Positions 1 through 8,911 of a stretch of 64,000 nt of DNA are shown here, piece after piece. Under the pieces are notes generated by a model. The model searched no databases. It had not been told where the DNA came from and was given only the letters and a program-made list of their open reading frames with translations. The first letter of the stretch is position 1. Every line of letters starts with the position of its first letter. Origin of the DNA: Paracoccaceae bacterium (GTDB taxonomy: Bacteria > Pseudomonadota > Alphaproteobacteria > Rhodobacterales > Rhodobacteraceae); the NCBI GenBank assembly GCA_014654775.1, contig JACVZW010000085.1:102593-166592 (forward strand), in the 5' to 3' direction. Made by a program: the position numbers and the translations under genes.

Positions 1-75
1 CGGTTCAGCCATGCCGCCGGCGAAAGCGGTCGAGGCGGCAACCGTCAGAGCGGCAGCGAGCGCGAGTTTCTTCAT
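1..75 (-). CDS. Secreted protein of unknown function, N-terminus only
   Basis: Only the first 25 codons are inside the window; the rest lies off the left edge. They form a classic Sec signal peptide: MKK, a hydrophobic Ala/Leu core and an Ala-x-Ala site (TAFA) followed by GGMAEP. The start is supported by a strong ribosome binding site, TGGAGG, five bases before the ATG. The mature protein would be periplasmic, outer-membrane or extracellular. Family cannot be assigned from this fragment. Confidence 0.7.
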   Translation of the reverse strand, partial: MKKLALAAALTVAASTAFAGGMAEP

Positions 76-219
76 GTTAACCTCCAGTTATTGCATGGCG
101 ACGATGTTGCAGAGGCGAAGCCATGCACCCAAGATATACCTCGTGGCCCTTGTTAAGCAGCAACGTCGGCGGATTGCAACTTGCTGCTTGCGCGAAACGC
201 GCCGTTCCGCCGCTTTTCG

Positions 220-822
220 TCAAATTAGCAACACTTGCGTGCCTACTTCTGTGAAGGCGAACAATTCCTGAATATGCTCATTGTAAAGGCCCACGCAGCC
301 GTTCGACGACCGACGGCCGATCTTGCGTGTGTCATGGGTGCCGTGGATGCGGTAATAGGTCCAGGACAGGTACAGCGCATGGGTGCCGAGCGGGTTGTCC
401 GGCGAGCCGCCTTCGACCACTTCGGGCCATTCCGGGTTGCGTTCACGCATCGCGGGGGTGGGCCGCCAAGTGGGGGCGACGACCTTCTGGACCACTTCGG
501 TGCGACCGCGACGGGTGAGATCTTCCGACAGCGGGACGGAGGTCGGGTAGAGGCGGTAGACCGACTGGTCTTCCGACCAGTAATGCAGCGCGCGCGAGGT
601 CAGGTCGACGAGGATCGCACCCTTGCGGGTGTTGTCGAAATAGCCTTGCCAATCCAGCATCCGGAAGCTGGAGGCGTTATTGCGCACCGAGCTGGACGCG
701 CCCGGCAGCATCTCGGTGGAGCCTTCCATCGCGGCGGCGGGCAGGGCGCTGGCCGCCCCGATGGCGGCTGCACCGGCTAGAAAATGGCGGCGGTCCATGG
801 GGAATTTGCGGTCGGCACTCAT
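220..822 (-). CDS. L,D-transpeptidase (YkuD domain), Tat-exported
   Basis: A 200-aa cell-wall enzyme family that forms 3-3 cross-links or anchors proteins to peptidoglycan in the periplasm. The N-terminus has a Tat-like signal (MDRRHFLAGAAAIG, then Ala-rich). The YkuD active site is visible near the C-terminus: HGTHDT followed by SSNGCVGL, with the nucleophile at about Cys176. The Arg that usually follows the Cys (GC-V/I-R) is Gly here. The ATG was chosen because GAAAGGGG lies just upstream; the frame stays open further upstream but with low-complexity Arg-rich sequence. A second L,D-transpeptidase lies 0.8 kb away. Confidence 0.85.
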   Translation of the reverse strand: MSADRKFPMDRRHFLAGAAAIGAASALPAAAMEGSTEMLPGASSSVRNNASSFRMLDWQGYFDNTRKGAILVDLTSRALHYWSEDQSVYRLYPTSVPLSEDLTRRGRTEVVQKVVAPTWRPTPAMRERNPEWPEVVEGGSPDNPLGTHALYLSWTYYRIHGTHDTRKIGRRSSNGCVGLYNEHIQELFAFTEVGTQVLLI

Positions 823-1020
823 CTGCTTGCCCCTTTCGGATTGTTGCTTTTTCGGGCGTGATAGCGATTTCGGCCCGTTTCGGCAAATCAAACACGCGTC
901 AGTCGGCAAAGGGCCGCAGGGAAAGGGGGTCACGCAGAGTTGGGTTTGAACTGTTTCCTCGATTTCGATAAGAGCGGCAGAAAGAACAGGCGCCGCGGCG
1001 CAACTGGGGCGGGCAGGACG

Positions 1021-1584
1021 ATGGACAGACGGACGATGCTGATGCTGGGCGGTGCTGCAGCGGCGCTGGCGGCCTGTTCGCCCACGATGGGCGCAGGGCC
1101 GAAGCTGGGGCCGGATGGGCAGCCGCTGCCACAGGTCTATCCTACCGCCGCGCAAGGCGCAGGGACGATCGAATTCCGGATGCTGGATGCGGTCAATGCG
1201 CTGCGGCAGGCGCGGGGGATGGGTCAGGTCACGCTGAACGCGCAGCTGAACGCGGCGGCGGCCACCCATGCGCGGGACATGTCGGTGCAGAACCGGCCTT
1301 GGCATTTCGGATCGGACGGGTCTTCGCCCCTGACGCGGGTGCAGCGGGTGGGATACACCGGCAAGCTGCTGGGTGAGCTGATCTCGGAAACCTATGAGAC
1401 GGAGTTGGAGACGCTGGCGACGTGGATGGAAAGCCCGGACATGCGCAACGTGATCCTCGATCCGGCGGCGACCGATCTGGGCTTTGCGTGGTTCCAAGAG
1501 CCGAATGGAAAAATCTGGTGGACGCTCGTCACCGGATCGAGCGGCGGCTTCGGCGGGTTCCAGAGCGCGGCTTTTGCCGGGTAA
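1021..1584 (+). CDS. CAP-domain (SCP/PR1-like) lipoprotein
   Basis: Predicted 187-aa lipoprotein. The start MDRRTMLML leads into a hydrophobic stretch and the lipobox LAAC, giving lipidated Cys19. The rest is a CAP/cysteine-rich secretory domain: ALRQARG with a leucine/alanine helix, THARDMS carrying the conserved His, then GELISE carrying the conserved Glu. Function of bacterial CAP proteins is mostly unknown; some bind or cleave cell-wall or lipid ligands. It sits between two convergently arranged L,D-transpeptidases, which suggests, but does not prove, an envelope role. GGGCAGG precedes the start. Confidence 0.82.
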   Translation: MDRRTMLMLGGAAAALAACSPTMGAGPKLGPDGQPLPQVYPTAAQGAGTIEFRMLDAVNALRQARGMGQVTLNAQLNAAAATHARDMSVQNRPWHFGSDGSSPLTRVQRVGYTGKLLGELISETYETELETLATWMESPDMRNVILDPAATDLGFAWFQEPNGKIWWTLVTGSSGGFGGFQSAAFAG

Positions 1585-1602
1585 GCCGCGCGCCTGACCC
1601 GA

Positions 1603-2100
1603 TCAGGGCAGGATGTGGATGACGGTGCCGGGTTCCACCATCGAATAGATCACCTCCATCTCCTTGTCGGAGACGGCGATGCAGCCTTCGGTCCAGTCGT
1701 GGCGCGAAACGGGGCGGCGCGGGCCGCCATGGATGAAGATATCGCCGCCCGGGGATTTTCCGGCCGCCTCGGCGAATGCCACGTCGGTGGTGTTGGGGTA
1801 GGAAATCCCCAGCGACAGGTGGAAGCGCGACTTGGGGTTTCTGTGGGTGATGTAATAGGCGCCTTCGGGCGTCTTGCCGTCGCCTTCGAACTGCTTGTGG
1901 CCTTCGGGGGCGAAACCCAGCGCTATGTCATAGGATTCCAGCACCCGGCCATGGTGCAGCAGGTACATCTTGCGGTCGGCCTTGTGGACCTGAACGGATG
2001 TGACTTCGGGGCCGTTGTACTTCCGGAACTTCCCTCCGCCGCAGGCCGAGAGACCCACTGCCAGAGCGAGAACGAGAACGACCTTGAAGAACCACCGCAT
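1603..2100 (-). CDS. L,D-transpeptidase family lipoprotein (YafK-like)
   Basis: A 165-aa YkuD-family protein with a lipoprotein signal ending LSAC (Cys20). The catalytic region reads HGG, then DWTEGCIAVSD, with the nucleophilic Cys in EGC. The short size and the GCIAVSD form resemble YafK/DpaA-type members, some of which are amidases that release Braun-type lipoprotein rather than transpeptidases; which activity applies here cannot be read from sequence. Convergent with the CAP lipoprotein, with only 18 bases between the two genes. Confidence 0.83.
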   Translation of the reverse strand: MRWFFKVVLVLALAVGLSACGGGKFRKYNGPEVTSVQVHKADRKMYLLHHGRVLESYDIALGFAPEGHKQFEGDGKTPEGAYYITHRNPKSRFHLSLGISYPNTTDVAFAEAAGKSPGGDIFIHGGPRRPVSRHDWTEGCIAVSDKEMEVIYSMVEPGTVIHILP

Positions 2101-2198
2101 GAAACTGCCCGCCTTGCCGAATATAGTTTTTTCAGCGGCATAGCCGAAAATGGCGGGTCTGGCTAGGCGACCTTTCGGAGGGGCCGCTCACGGATTCG

Positions 2199-3419
2199 TC
2201 AGCGCGAGAAGCGGGCGGCGAGTTCGACATGGGCGGACCAGCGGAACTGGTCGATCACCTGCACCCAATCAAGGCGGAAGCCCGCGCCGACCAGCATGCG
2301 GGCGTCGCGGGCGAAGGTGACGGGGTTGCAGGAGACGGCCGCCACAACGGGCACGGCGCTGCGGGCGAGGGTGGCGAATTGCGCCTCGGCCCCCGCCCTT
2401 GGCGGGTCGATCACCACGGCGTCGATCCCTTTGAATTCGTCAGGTTCCAACGGGCGGCGGAAGAGATCGCGCGTCTCGGTGGTGAGTTTCTTGAGGCCGG
2501 GCGTGGCGCGCCAGCCCTTTTCCAGCGCGGCGGTCATGGCGGTTTCGCCTTCGACGGCGTGCACCTCGGCCTGTTCCGACAAGGGCAGGGCGAAGGTGCC
2601 GCAGCCTGCGAAAAGATCGGCGATGCGCTTTGCATTCCCCACCGCGTCTGTCACGGCGGAAAGAAGGGCGGATTCGCCTTGCGGGGTGGCCTGCAGGAAG
2701 GCGCCGGGTGGCGGGGCGACGAGGGCCTTGCCAAAGCGCTGCATGGGCGCGGTGCGCAGGGCGACGGTTTCGCCATCCCAAGTGAGGCGGGCGAGGCCGT
2801 GGCTTTCGGCGATCCGTGCGAGGTCCATCCGTAGGGGGCCGTCGAGTGCCTTGCCGCCGGAGACGGAGACATCGGGGCCGGACAGGCTGCGGGTGACGGT
2901 CAGCGCAAGTTCGGTGCTGCGCGAGCCGCCCGCGCGGGTGAGCGAGTCCAGCGCCGGGAGGGTGGCCAGAAGGTCGGGGTGCAGGAGGTGGCAGTTCGGG
3001 ACGGGGATGATCAGGTCCGACCCGCGGGCATGAAAGCCGATCAGCGCGCCGCCCTTCGTCTTGCGCGCCGCCAGCGTGGCGCGGCGGCGGGAGTTCGGAG
3101 GAGAGGTATGGGTGGGGCGGAAGGGGGCATCCAGCCCCTGCCCGGCCAGCGCGCCGTGAACGATCCCCTCTTTCCACGCGGTCACGAAAGGATCGGCGGC
3201 GTGCTGCATGAGGCAACCGCCGCAGGTGCGGGCATGAGGGCAGGGCGGTTTCTTGCGGTCGGGTGACGGGGTGACGATGCGCGGGTCGATCAGGCGGTCG
3301 CCGTCCAGCGTGCCCTCCACCTCTTCGCCCGGCAGAAGGCCGGGGATGTAGACCGGGCCGTCCGGTCCCCGCGCGATGGCATCGCCGAGGTGGCCGAGCC
3401 GTTCGATCACCAGTTTCAC
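2199..3419 (-). CDS. Class I RNA m5U methyltransferase (TrmA/RumA family)
   Basis: 406 aa. Members transfer a methyl group from S-adenosylmethionine to C5 of uridine in rRNA or tRNA. Seen here: a short OB/TRAM-like N-terminus, an iron-sulfur cluster motif CPHARTCGGCLMQH, the SAM-binding FAGCGTFALPL, the DPPRAGA loop and the catalytic AVSCNPVTFARD. Which U (1939, 747 or tRNA U54) cannot be told from sequence alone. The start overlaps the preceding ABC transporter gene by 4 bp, so it is translationally coupled to the exporter pair, although no functional link is evident. Confidence 0.9.
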   Translation of the reverse strand: MKLVIERLGHLGDAIARGPDGPVYIPGLLPGEEVEGTLDGDRLIDPRIVTPSPDRKKPPCPHARTCGGCLMQHAADPFVTAWKEGIVHGALAGQGLDAPFRPTHTSPPNSRRRATLAARKTKGGALIGFHARGSDLIIPVPNCHLLHPDLLATLPALDSLTRAGGSRSTELALTVTRSLSGPDVSVSGGKALDGPLRMDLARIAESHGLARLTWDGETVALRTAPMQRFGKALVAPPPGAFLQATPQGESALLSAVTDAVGNAKRIADLFAGCGTFALPLSEQAEVHAVEGETAMTAALEKGWRATPGLKKLTTETRDLFRRPLEPDEFKGIDAVVIDPPRAGAEAQFATLARSAVPVVAAVSCNPVTFARDARMLVGAGFRLDWVQVIDQFRWSAHVELAARFSR

Positions 3420-5266
3420 TCTGCCGCTTCCTTTTCGTCGGTGCCGATGAAGCCGCCCGACTGGCGGTTCCAGTAGCGGGCGTAGAGGCCGCCCTTGGCA
3501 AGCAGCGTCTCATGCGTGCCTTCTTCGACGATGCGGCCATCGTCAAGCACGACGATGCGGTCCATGGCCGAGATGGTGGAGAGGCGGTGCGCGATGGCCA
3601 GCACCGTCTTGCCTTCCATGACGCGGGAAAGGGCGTCCTGAATGTTCGCCTCGACTTCGGAATCGAGCGCCGAGGTCGCCTCGTCCAAGACAAGGATGGG
3701 GGCGTCCTTCAGGAAGGCGCGGGCAAGGGCGATGCGCTGACGCTGGCCGCCCGAGAGTTTGACGCCGCGTTCGCCAAGGAAGGCGTCATAGCCCTTGCGC
3801 CCGTTGTGATCGACCATCTGGATGATGAAATCATGCGCCTCGGCCGCCTTGGCGGCGGCGATGATCTCGTCCTCGGTCGCGTCGGGCTTGCCATAGGCGA
3901 TGTTGTCGCGGGCGGAGCGGTTGAACATCGCGGTTTCCTGCGTGACCATCCCGATCTGGCGGCGGAGCGACTCTTGCGTGATGTGGCGCAGGTCGTGGCC
4001 ATCGACCAGAACAGCGCCGGATTCGGTGTCATAGAGACGCAGCAGCAGCGAGACGAGCGAGGATTTCCCCGCGCCCGATGCGCCGACGATCCCCAGTTTT
4101 TCGCCCGCGCGGATGTGCAGATCGATGTCGCGGACCCCGCCCCGCTTGCGTCCATAGGCGAAGGAGGCGTGATTGAAGTGGATCTCGCCCCGGATGGGGG
4201 GGAGTTCGCGGGCATCGGACGCATCGGCGAGGGCGTGGGGGACGGCGAGGGTCTTCATGCCATCTTCAACCTCGCCCACCGATGTGTAGATCGACATGAG
4301 GGTGAAGCTGACCCAGCCGGACATCTGCGCGATGCGCATGGCGATGGCGCCCGCGGCGGCGATGTCGCCTGCGGTGGAGAGGCCCTGCATCCACAAAAGC
4401 ACCGCGCCGCCGATCAGGAGGACGGGCAGGATGCCCGCGAGCGTCATCAGCGACAGGCGGAACCATGTGGAGATGACGCCGAATTCGAGGGATTTTTCGC
4501 GGAACACTTCCATCGATTTCAGGGCCACGCGATCCTCGAAGGCGGCATGGGCAAAGAGCTTGACGGTCTTGATGTTGGTGATCGTGTCGACCACCTGCCC
4601 CGACACCATCGCGCGGCTAGAGGCGCGGGCGGCGGAGTTGACGCGCACGCGGGGCATGAAGAAACGGATGAGCAGGATATAGGCCACCAGCCAGACGGCG
4701 AGCGCCAGCGCGATGCGGCTGTCGATGACGATCAGGAACACGACCGATCCGATGACGGAGGCCAGCGCGAAGCAGACGGTGTTGATGACTTCGGTCGCCA
4801 CGTCGGTGACGGCGCGGGCGGCCTGCATCTGTTTGGTGGCGATGCGGCCTGCGAAATCGTTGTCGAAGAAGGTGACGGCCTGCCCCAGCGTCCAGCGGTG
4901 CAACCGCGACAGGACGAGGGGGAGGACATTCGGCCCCACGACGATGGAGTTGGAGGCGGAAGAGATGCCGAAGGCCAGCGGGCGCAGGACCATGTAGAAG
5001 ATCAGGAAGGTGGCGATCAGCAGGCCGTGGTCGGCGAAGAAACGGTCCGGTCCGGAGTCGAGTGCCGCGTCGATCACCCAGCCGAGGATCAGGGCAGAGA
5101 CGACTTCGGTGACGCCGGCGAGCGAGGAGAGGACGGCCGCCACGGAAAGGGCGGGCCATGATCCCTTGAGCGACCAGCGGAAGAAGGGGCCGAGCGATTG
5201 CGGCGGCGGGCCGTCGGCGGGGCGGAAGGCATCGATGGCATTGCCGAGGGCGCGGACAAGGGTCAT
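3416..5266 (-). CDS. ABC exporter half-transporter (fused permease-ATPase)
   Basis: 616 aa with an N-terminal six-helix exporter domain (roughly residues 30-330) and a C-terminal ATPase. The nucleotide-binding domain has Walker A GASGAGKSS, signature LSGGQRQRIALARA, Walker B ILVLDEATSALD and the switch His in AIAHRLST. It is preceded with a 4-bp overlap by a 615-aa paralogue, so the two probably form a heterodimer in the inner membrane. Both ATPases keep the catalytic Glu, so neither site is obviously degenerate. Substrate unknown; lipid or drug export is typical for the MsbA-like family. Confidence 0.92.
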   Translation of the reverse strand: MTLVRALGNAIDAFRPADGPPPQSLGPFFRWSLKGSWPALSVAAVLSSLAGVTEVVSALILGWVIDAALDSGPDRFFADHGLLIATFLIFYMVLRPLAFGISSASNSIVVGPNVLPLVLSRLHRWTLGQAVTFFDNDFAGRIATKQMQAARAVTDVATEVINTVCFALASVIGSVVFLIVIDSRIALALAVWLVAYILLIRFFMPRVRVNSAARASSRAMVSGQVVDTITNIKTVKLFAHAAFEDRVALKSMEVFREKSLEFGVISTWFRLSLMTLAGILPVLLIGGAVLLWMQGLSTAGDIAAAGAIAMRIAQMSGWVSFTLMSIYTSVGEVEDGMKTLAVPHALADASDARELPPIRGEIHFNHASFAYGRKRGGVRDIDLHIRAGEKLGIVGASGAGKSSLVSLLLRLYDTESGAVLVDGHDLRHITQESLRRQIGMVTQETAMFNRSARDNIAYGKPDATEDEIIAAAKAAEAHDFIIQMVDHNGRKGYDAFLGERGVKLSGGQRQRIALARAFLKDAPILVLDEATSALDSEVEANIQDALSRVMEGKTVLAIAHRLSTISAMDRIVVLDDGRIVEEGTHETLLAKGGLYARYWNRQSGGFIGTDEKEAAE

Positions 5267-7110
5267 TCGGCAGCCTCTTCTTCCAGACCGATGAAGCCAC
5301 CCGACTGGCGCGCCCAGAACCGGGCATAGAGCGCGCCGCGCGCAAGCAGTTCGGCATGGGTGCCTTGTTCGGCGATGTGGCCGTCTTCCAGCACGATGAT
5401 GCGGTCCATGGCGGCGATGGTGGACAGGCGGTGCGCGATGGCGATGACGGTCTTGCCCTGCATGACGCCATAGAGCGCGTCCTGAATGGCGGCCTCGGCC
5501 TCGGAGTCGAGCGCAGAGGTTGCCTCGTCAAGGATCAGGATCGGCGCGTCCTTGAGGATGACGCGGGCCAACGCCACGCGCTGACGCTGACCGCCCGACA
5601 GTTTGACGCCACGTTCGCCGACATGGGCGTCATAGCCCCGCCTGCCTTGCGGGTCTTCCAGGGTGAGGATGAAGTCATGTGCATCGGCCCGCTTGGCGGC
5701 GGTGATCATTTCCGCTTCCGTCGCGTCGGGGCGGCCGTAAAGGATGTTGTCGCGGACCGAGCGGTGGAGGAGCGAGCTGTCCTGCTGCACCATGCCGATC
5801 CGGCTGCGCAGGCTGTTCTGGGTGACATGGGCGATATCCTGACCGTCGATCATGATACGGCCCCCCTCGCAGTCGTAGAAGCGCAGCATCAGCTTCACCA
5901 GCGTGGACTTGCCCGCGCCGGAGCGGCCCACGACCCCGATCTTTTCGCCCGGATGGATCGTCAGTGTCACGCCCTGCAACCCACCCGAGTCGCGCCCGTA
6001 ATGGTGCTGGATATTGTCCAACTCGATCCGGCCTTCGCGGAACTGCAGCGGCTTGGCATCCGGCGCATCGACGAGGCCGATGGGATGGGTGATCGTCTCC
6101 ATCCCCTCTTGCACCACGCCCAAGGCCTGCACGAGCGAGGAGAAGGCCCACATGATCCAATAGGTCATGTTGTTGAGCCGCAGGACGAGGGCGGTGGCGG
6201 CGGCGACAGTGCCGATGCTGGCCGCGCCCTGATACCAAAGCAGAATGGCCCAGCCCGTGATGGCGACGATGAGGAAGCCGTTCAGGACCGTCAGCGCGAG
6301 GTCCATCTTGGTGATGATCCGCATCTCTTGTTTGAACGTCTCGCGCGCGTGTTCAATCGATTCCTTGGCGTAGTCGAGTTCGCGGGCGTCATGGGCAAAG
6401 AGCTTGACGGAATGGATGTTGGTATAGGCGTCCACCACGCGCCCCGTGACGGCGGAGCGGGCGTCGGAACTGGCCTTTGAGGCCGGGCCTGCGTGCCGGA
6501 TCGTCCAGTGGACGAGGGCGGCGTAGAGGATGAACCATGCGATCAGGGGCAGCAGAAGGCGCGGGTCGGCATCGGCCAGCATGATGCCCGCGCCCACCAC
6601 GGTAACGGAGGCGAAGGCCACGGCGTCGAAGGTCTGGAACACCGCATCGCCTGCCGCCGGGGGCGTTTGCATGATGCGGTTGGCGATGCGGCCTGCGAAA
6701 TCGGATTCGAACCAACCGACAGGCTGTCGGATCACATGGGCATGGGCGCGCCAGCGGATCATCGTGCCGAAATTTGGCAGGATGGTGTTGTGCAGAAGCG
6801 CCACGTTCCCCACCAGCAGGATCGGGCGCAGGATCAGGACGGCCAGCGCGACGGCGATCATTTCGGTGCCATAGAGCGCCCAAGCCTGCTGCGGGCCGTT
6901 TTCAGCCAAGAGGTCGACCAGCCGCCCGACATACCAGATCAGCGCCACATCGGCGAAGGCGGTGATGACCGAAAGGAAGGCCGTAACGGCAAAGACCCCT
7001 CGGAAGGGGCGGATATAGTCCTTTAGAAAGGGCCAGAGCCGCCGGGGCGGCGTATCGGTTTGCTCGTAGGGACCGTAGGGGTCAACGAGGCCTTCGAAAA
7101 AACGAAACAC
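5263..7110 (-). CDS. ABC exporter half-transporter (fused permease-ATPase)
   Basis: 615 aa, first gene of a three-gene overlapping set (this gene, second half-transporter, RNA methyltransferase). Six predicted membrane helices are followed by an ATPase with Walker A GRSGAGKST, signature LSGGQRQRVALAR, Walker B ILILDEATSALDSE and AIAHRLST. It is clearly paralogous to its partner along the whole length (for example LLYARFWARQSGGFIG against LYARYWNRQSGGFIG at the C-termini), so the pair arose by tandem duplication. Substrate cannot be inferred. Confidence 0.92.
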   Translation of the reverse strand: MFRFFEGLVDPYGPYEQTDTPPRRLWPFLKDYIRPFRGVFAVTAFLSVITAFADVALIWYVGRLVDLLAENGPQQAWALYGTEMIAVALAVLILRPILLVGNVALLHNTILPNFGTMIRWRAHAHVIRQPVGWFESDFAGRIANRIMQTPPAAGDAVFQTFDAVAFASVTVVGAGIMLADADPRLLLPLIAWFILYAALVHWTIRHAGPASKASSDARSAVTGRVVDAYTNIHSVKLFAHDARELDYAKESIEHARETFKQEMRIITKMDLALTVLNGFLIVAITGWAILLWYQGAASIGTVAAATALVLRLNNMTYWIMWAFSSLVQALGVVQEGMETITHPIGLVDAPDAKPLQFREGRIELDNIQHHYGRDSGGLQGVTLTIHPGEKIGVVGRSGAGKSTLVKLMLRFYDCEGGRIMIDGQDIAHVTQNSLRSRIGMVQQDSSLLHRSVRDNILYGRPDATEAEMITAAKRADAHDFILTLEDPQGRRGYDAHVGERGVKLSGGQRQRVALARVILKDAPILILDEATSALDSEAEAAIQDALYGVMQGKTVIAIAHRLSTIAAMDRIIVLEDGHIAEQGTHAELLARGALYARFWARQSGGFIGLEEEAAE

Positions 7111-7170
7111 GGGAAGACGCCTCTATGTCAGGCCCCATCATATAGCCCGCTTCGCGCCGAAGGGAAACCG

Positions 7171-8310
7171 TCAGCCGAGGAGTTGTGAGCGTGTGAGCCG
7201 CAGATCGGAGGCGAGCCAGAGGGATTTCAGCCGCTTGAGTTCCTGCCCGAGGGCGGGGCCGGAGAGGGTGGGCAGATCGGCGGCGGTGATGGGGAAGGGG
7301 GTGGCGCTGCCGCGCGCCACCTCGGCCTTTGCGTCTTTGTGAAGGGGCTGTTCGAAGAGGGCGGCACGCAAGAGCAGGGCGTCCATCGCAAGCGCCGTGC
7401 CCAGAAGATGGCCCAGCACAGCGGCGGAGGCCGTCCCGGCCAAAGCATCGCGCAGATGGGCCAGATCACGGGATTCGGCGCGCGACAGGCGCAGCGCATC
7501 GGTCGGATCGTCGCCGCCCAGCGCCGCCATGCGGCGCAGCCAGCGGATGGGTTCGCCCTGTTCCAGATGGATGAGGGGGGGAAGGGCGCGCGGGTCCGTG
7601 CCGGGCAAAAGCGCGGCAAGGATGCCCGCCTGCGCCATGCTGGCCACGGCGGGGGCAGGGTCGGGGGCGGCGAGGAGTTTGCGCATCTCGGCCCCGACGC
7701 GTTCCTTGGACAGGGCGTGGAGGCCGTCGATCCCGGCGGCGCAGGCGGCCAGACCTTCGGCATCCAGCCCGAGGCCGGGGTCGCCATACCATGCGGTGAA
7801 GCGGAAGAAGCGCAGGATGCGCAGGTAATCCTCGCGGATGCGCTGATCCGGGTCGCCCACGAAACGGACATGGCGCGCCTGCAGGTCGGGCAGGCCGTGG
7901 AGCGGGTCGACGACGGTGCCGTCTGGGCGGGCATAGAGCGCATTCATGGTGAAGTCGCGGCGGGCGGCGTCTTCGACGATGTCGGTGGAGAAGGCGACAG
8001 TGGCGTGGCGGCCATCGGTTTCGACGTCGCGGCGGAAGGTGGTGACTTCGTGCGGGCGGCCTTGGGCGATGACGGTGATGGTGCCGTGGTCGATGCCGGT
8101 GGGCACGCATTTCAGCCCTGCCGCAGCGGCCAGCGCAATGACGCGGTCGGGCGTGGCGTCGGTGGCGATGTCGATATCGCCAACGGGCGCGCCCAGAAGG
8201 CCGTTCCTGACGCAGCCACCGACGAACAGCGCCTGATGGCCGCCTGCCAGCAGCGCCGCGCAAACGGATTGCGCGGCGGGATCGGTCAGCCAGTCGCCTG
8301 TCAGCCTCAT
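7171..8310 (-). CDS. CCA tRNA nucleotidyltransferase / poly(A) polymerase family
   Basis: 379 aa, class II nucleotidyltransferase that adds or repairs the 3' CCA of tRNAs. The head domain shows VGGCVRNGLLG and the catalytic GDIDIATDA (metal-binding Asp pair), the RRDFTMNAL motif, and DPLHGLPDLQ, followed by the RNA-binding helical domain with EDYLRILRFFRF. Length and motifs match Rhodobacteraceae CCA-adding enzymes. It lies 4 bp downstream of the NUDIX gene, so they are probably co-transcribed. Distinguishing CCA-adding from poly(A) polymerase needs a family comparison. Confidence 0.9.
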   Translation of the reverse strand: MRLTGDWLTDPAAQSVCAALLAGGHQALFVGGCVRNGLLGAPVGDIDIATDATPDRVIALAAAAGLKCVPTGIDHGTITVIAQGRPHEVTTFRRDVETDGRHATVAFSTDIVEDAARRDFTMNALYARPDGTVVDPLHGLPDLQARHVRFVGDPDQRIREDYLRILRFFRFTAWYGDPGLGLDAEGLAACAAGIDGLHALSKERVGAEMRKLLAAPDPAPAVASMAQAGILAALLPGTDPRALPPLIHLEQGEPIRWLRRMAALGGDDPTDALRLSRAESRDLAHLRDALAGTASAAVLGHLLGTALAMDALLLRAALFEQPLHKDAKAEVARGSATPFPITAADLPTLSGPALGQELKRLKSLWLASDLRLTRSQLLG

Positions 8311-8314
8311 GTCC

Positions 8315-8911
8315 TTAATCCTGAACCCGGTCCGCTAGGCCGCGCAGGATGCGCGCGGTGGCGCCCCAGATGTAATAGGGACCATAGGGCACCGCATAGT
8401 ACCTGCGCCATTCGTCGCGCCAACGGCGGCGTTCGATGGCGTAGTTGCCGGGCGTCAGGACGTGGGAAAGGGGGAGGGAGAAGACCTCTTCCACCTCGCC
8501 CGCCTCGGGGATGGGGGTGAAGTCATCGCGGATGAAGCCGAGGACGGGTGTCACGGAAAACCCCGTAACGGTTTCATGATCGGGCAGGGTGCCCGCGATT
8601 TCCACGAGGGCGGAGGGAAGCCCCACCTCTTCGCGGCTTTCGCGCAGGGCTGCACCAATGGCGCCATCGTCGCCCGCATCGACCTTGCCGCCGGGAAAGG
8701 CGATCTGGCCGGGGTGGTGTTTCAGATGCGAGGCGCGCTTCGTCAGGATCAGGCGCGCGCCGTCAGGGCGCAGCCAGATGGGGACCAGCACCGCCGCCGG
8801 GCGCAGGCTGCGGCCCGGGGGCAGGCGGATCGCAGGATTCAGGTCGAAATCCGAGGACGGCCGCGCGGGGCGGACAAGGGCCGCGCGCAACCGGGATTCG
8901 GCGTCATGCAT
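8315..8911 (-). CDS. CoA pyrophosphatase-like NUDIX hydrolase
   Basis: 198 aa. The NUDIX box is present as FPGGKVDAGD then ALRESREEVGL, and the upstream LTKRASHLKHHPGQIAFPGG is the CoA-specific extension found in NudL/CoaA-type NUDIX enzymes, which split CoA and its derivatives. It overlaps the 3' end of hslO by 8 bp and is followed 3 bases later by the CCA-adding enzyme gene, giving an hslO-NUDIX-CCA operon. Confidence 0.88.
   Translation of the reverse strand: MHDAESRLRAALVRPARPSSDFDLNPAIRLPPGRSLRPAAVLVPIWLRPDGARLILTKRASHLKHHPGQIAFPGGKVDAGDDGAIGAALRESREEVGLPSALVEIAGTLPDHETVTGFSVTPVLGFIRDDFTPIPEAGEVEEVFSLPLSHVLTPGNYAIERRRWRDEWRRYYAVPYGPYYIWGATARILRGLADRVQD

Noticed and set aside
3512..5161. 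A 549-codon plus-strand frame opposite the ABC exporter
   Set aside because: Antisense shadow; Asp/Gly/His-rich, no start context.
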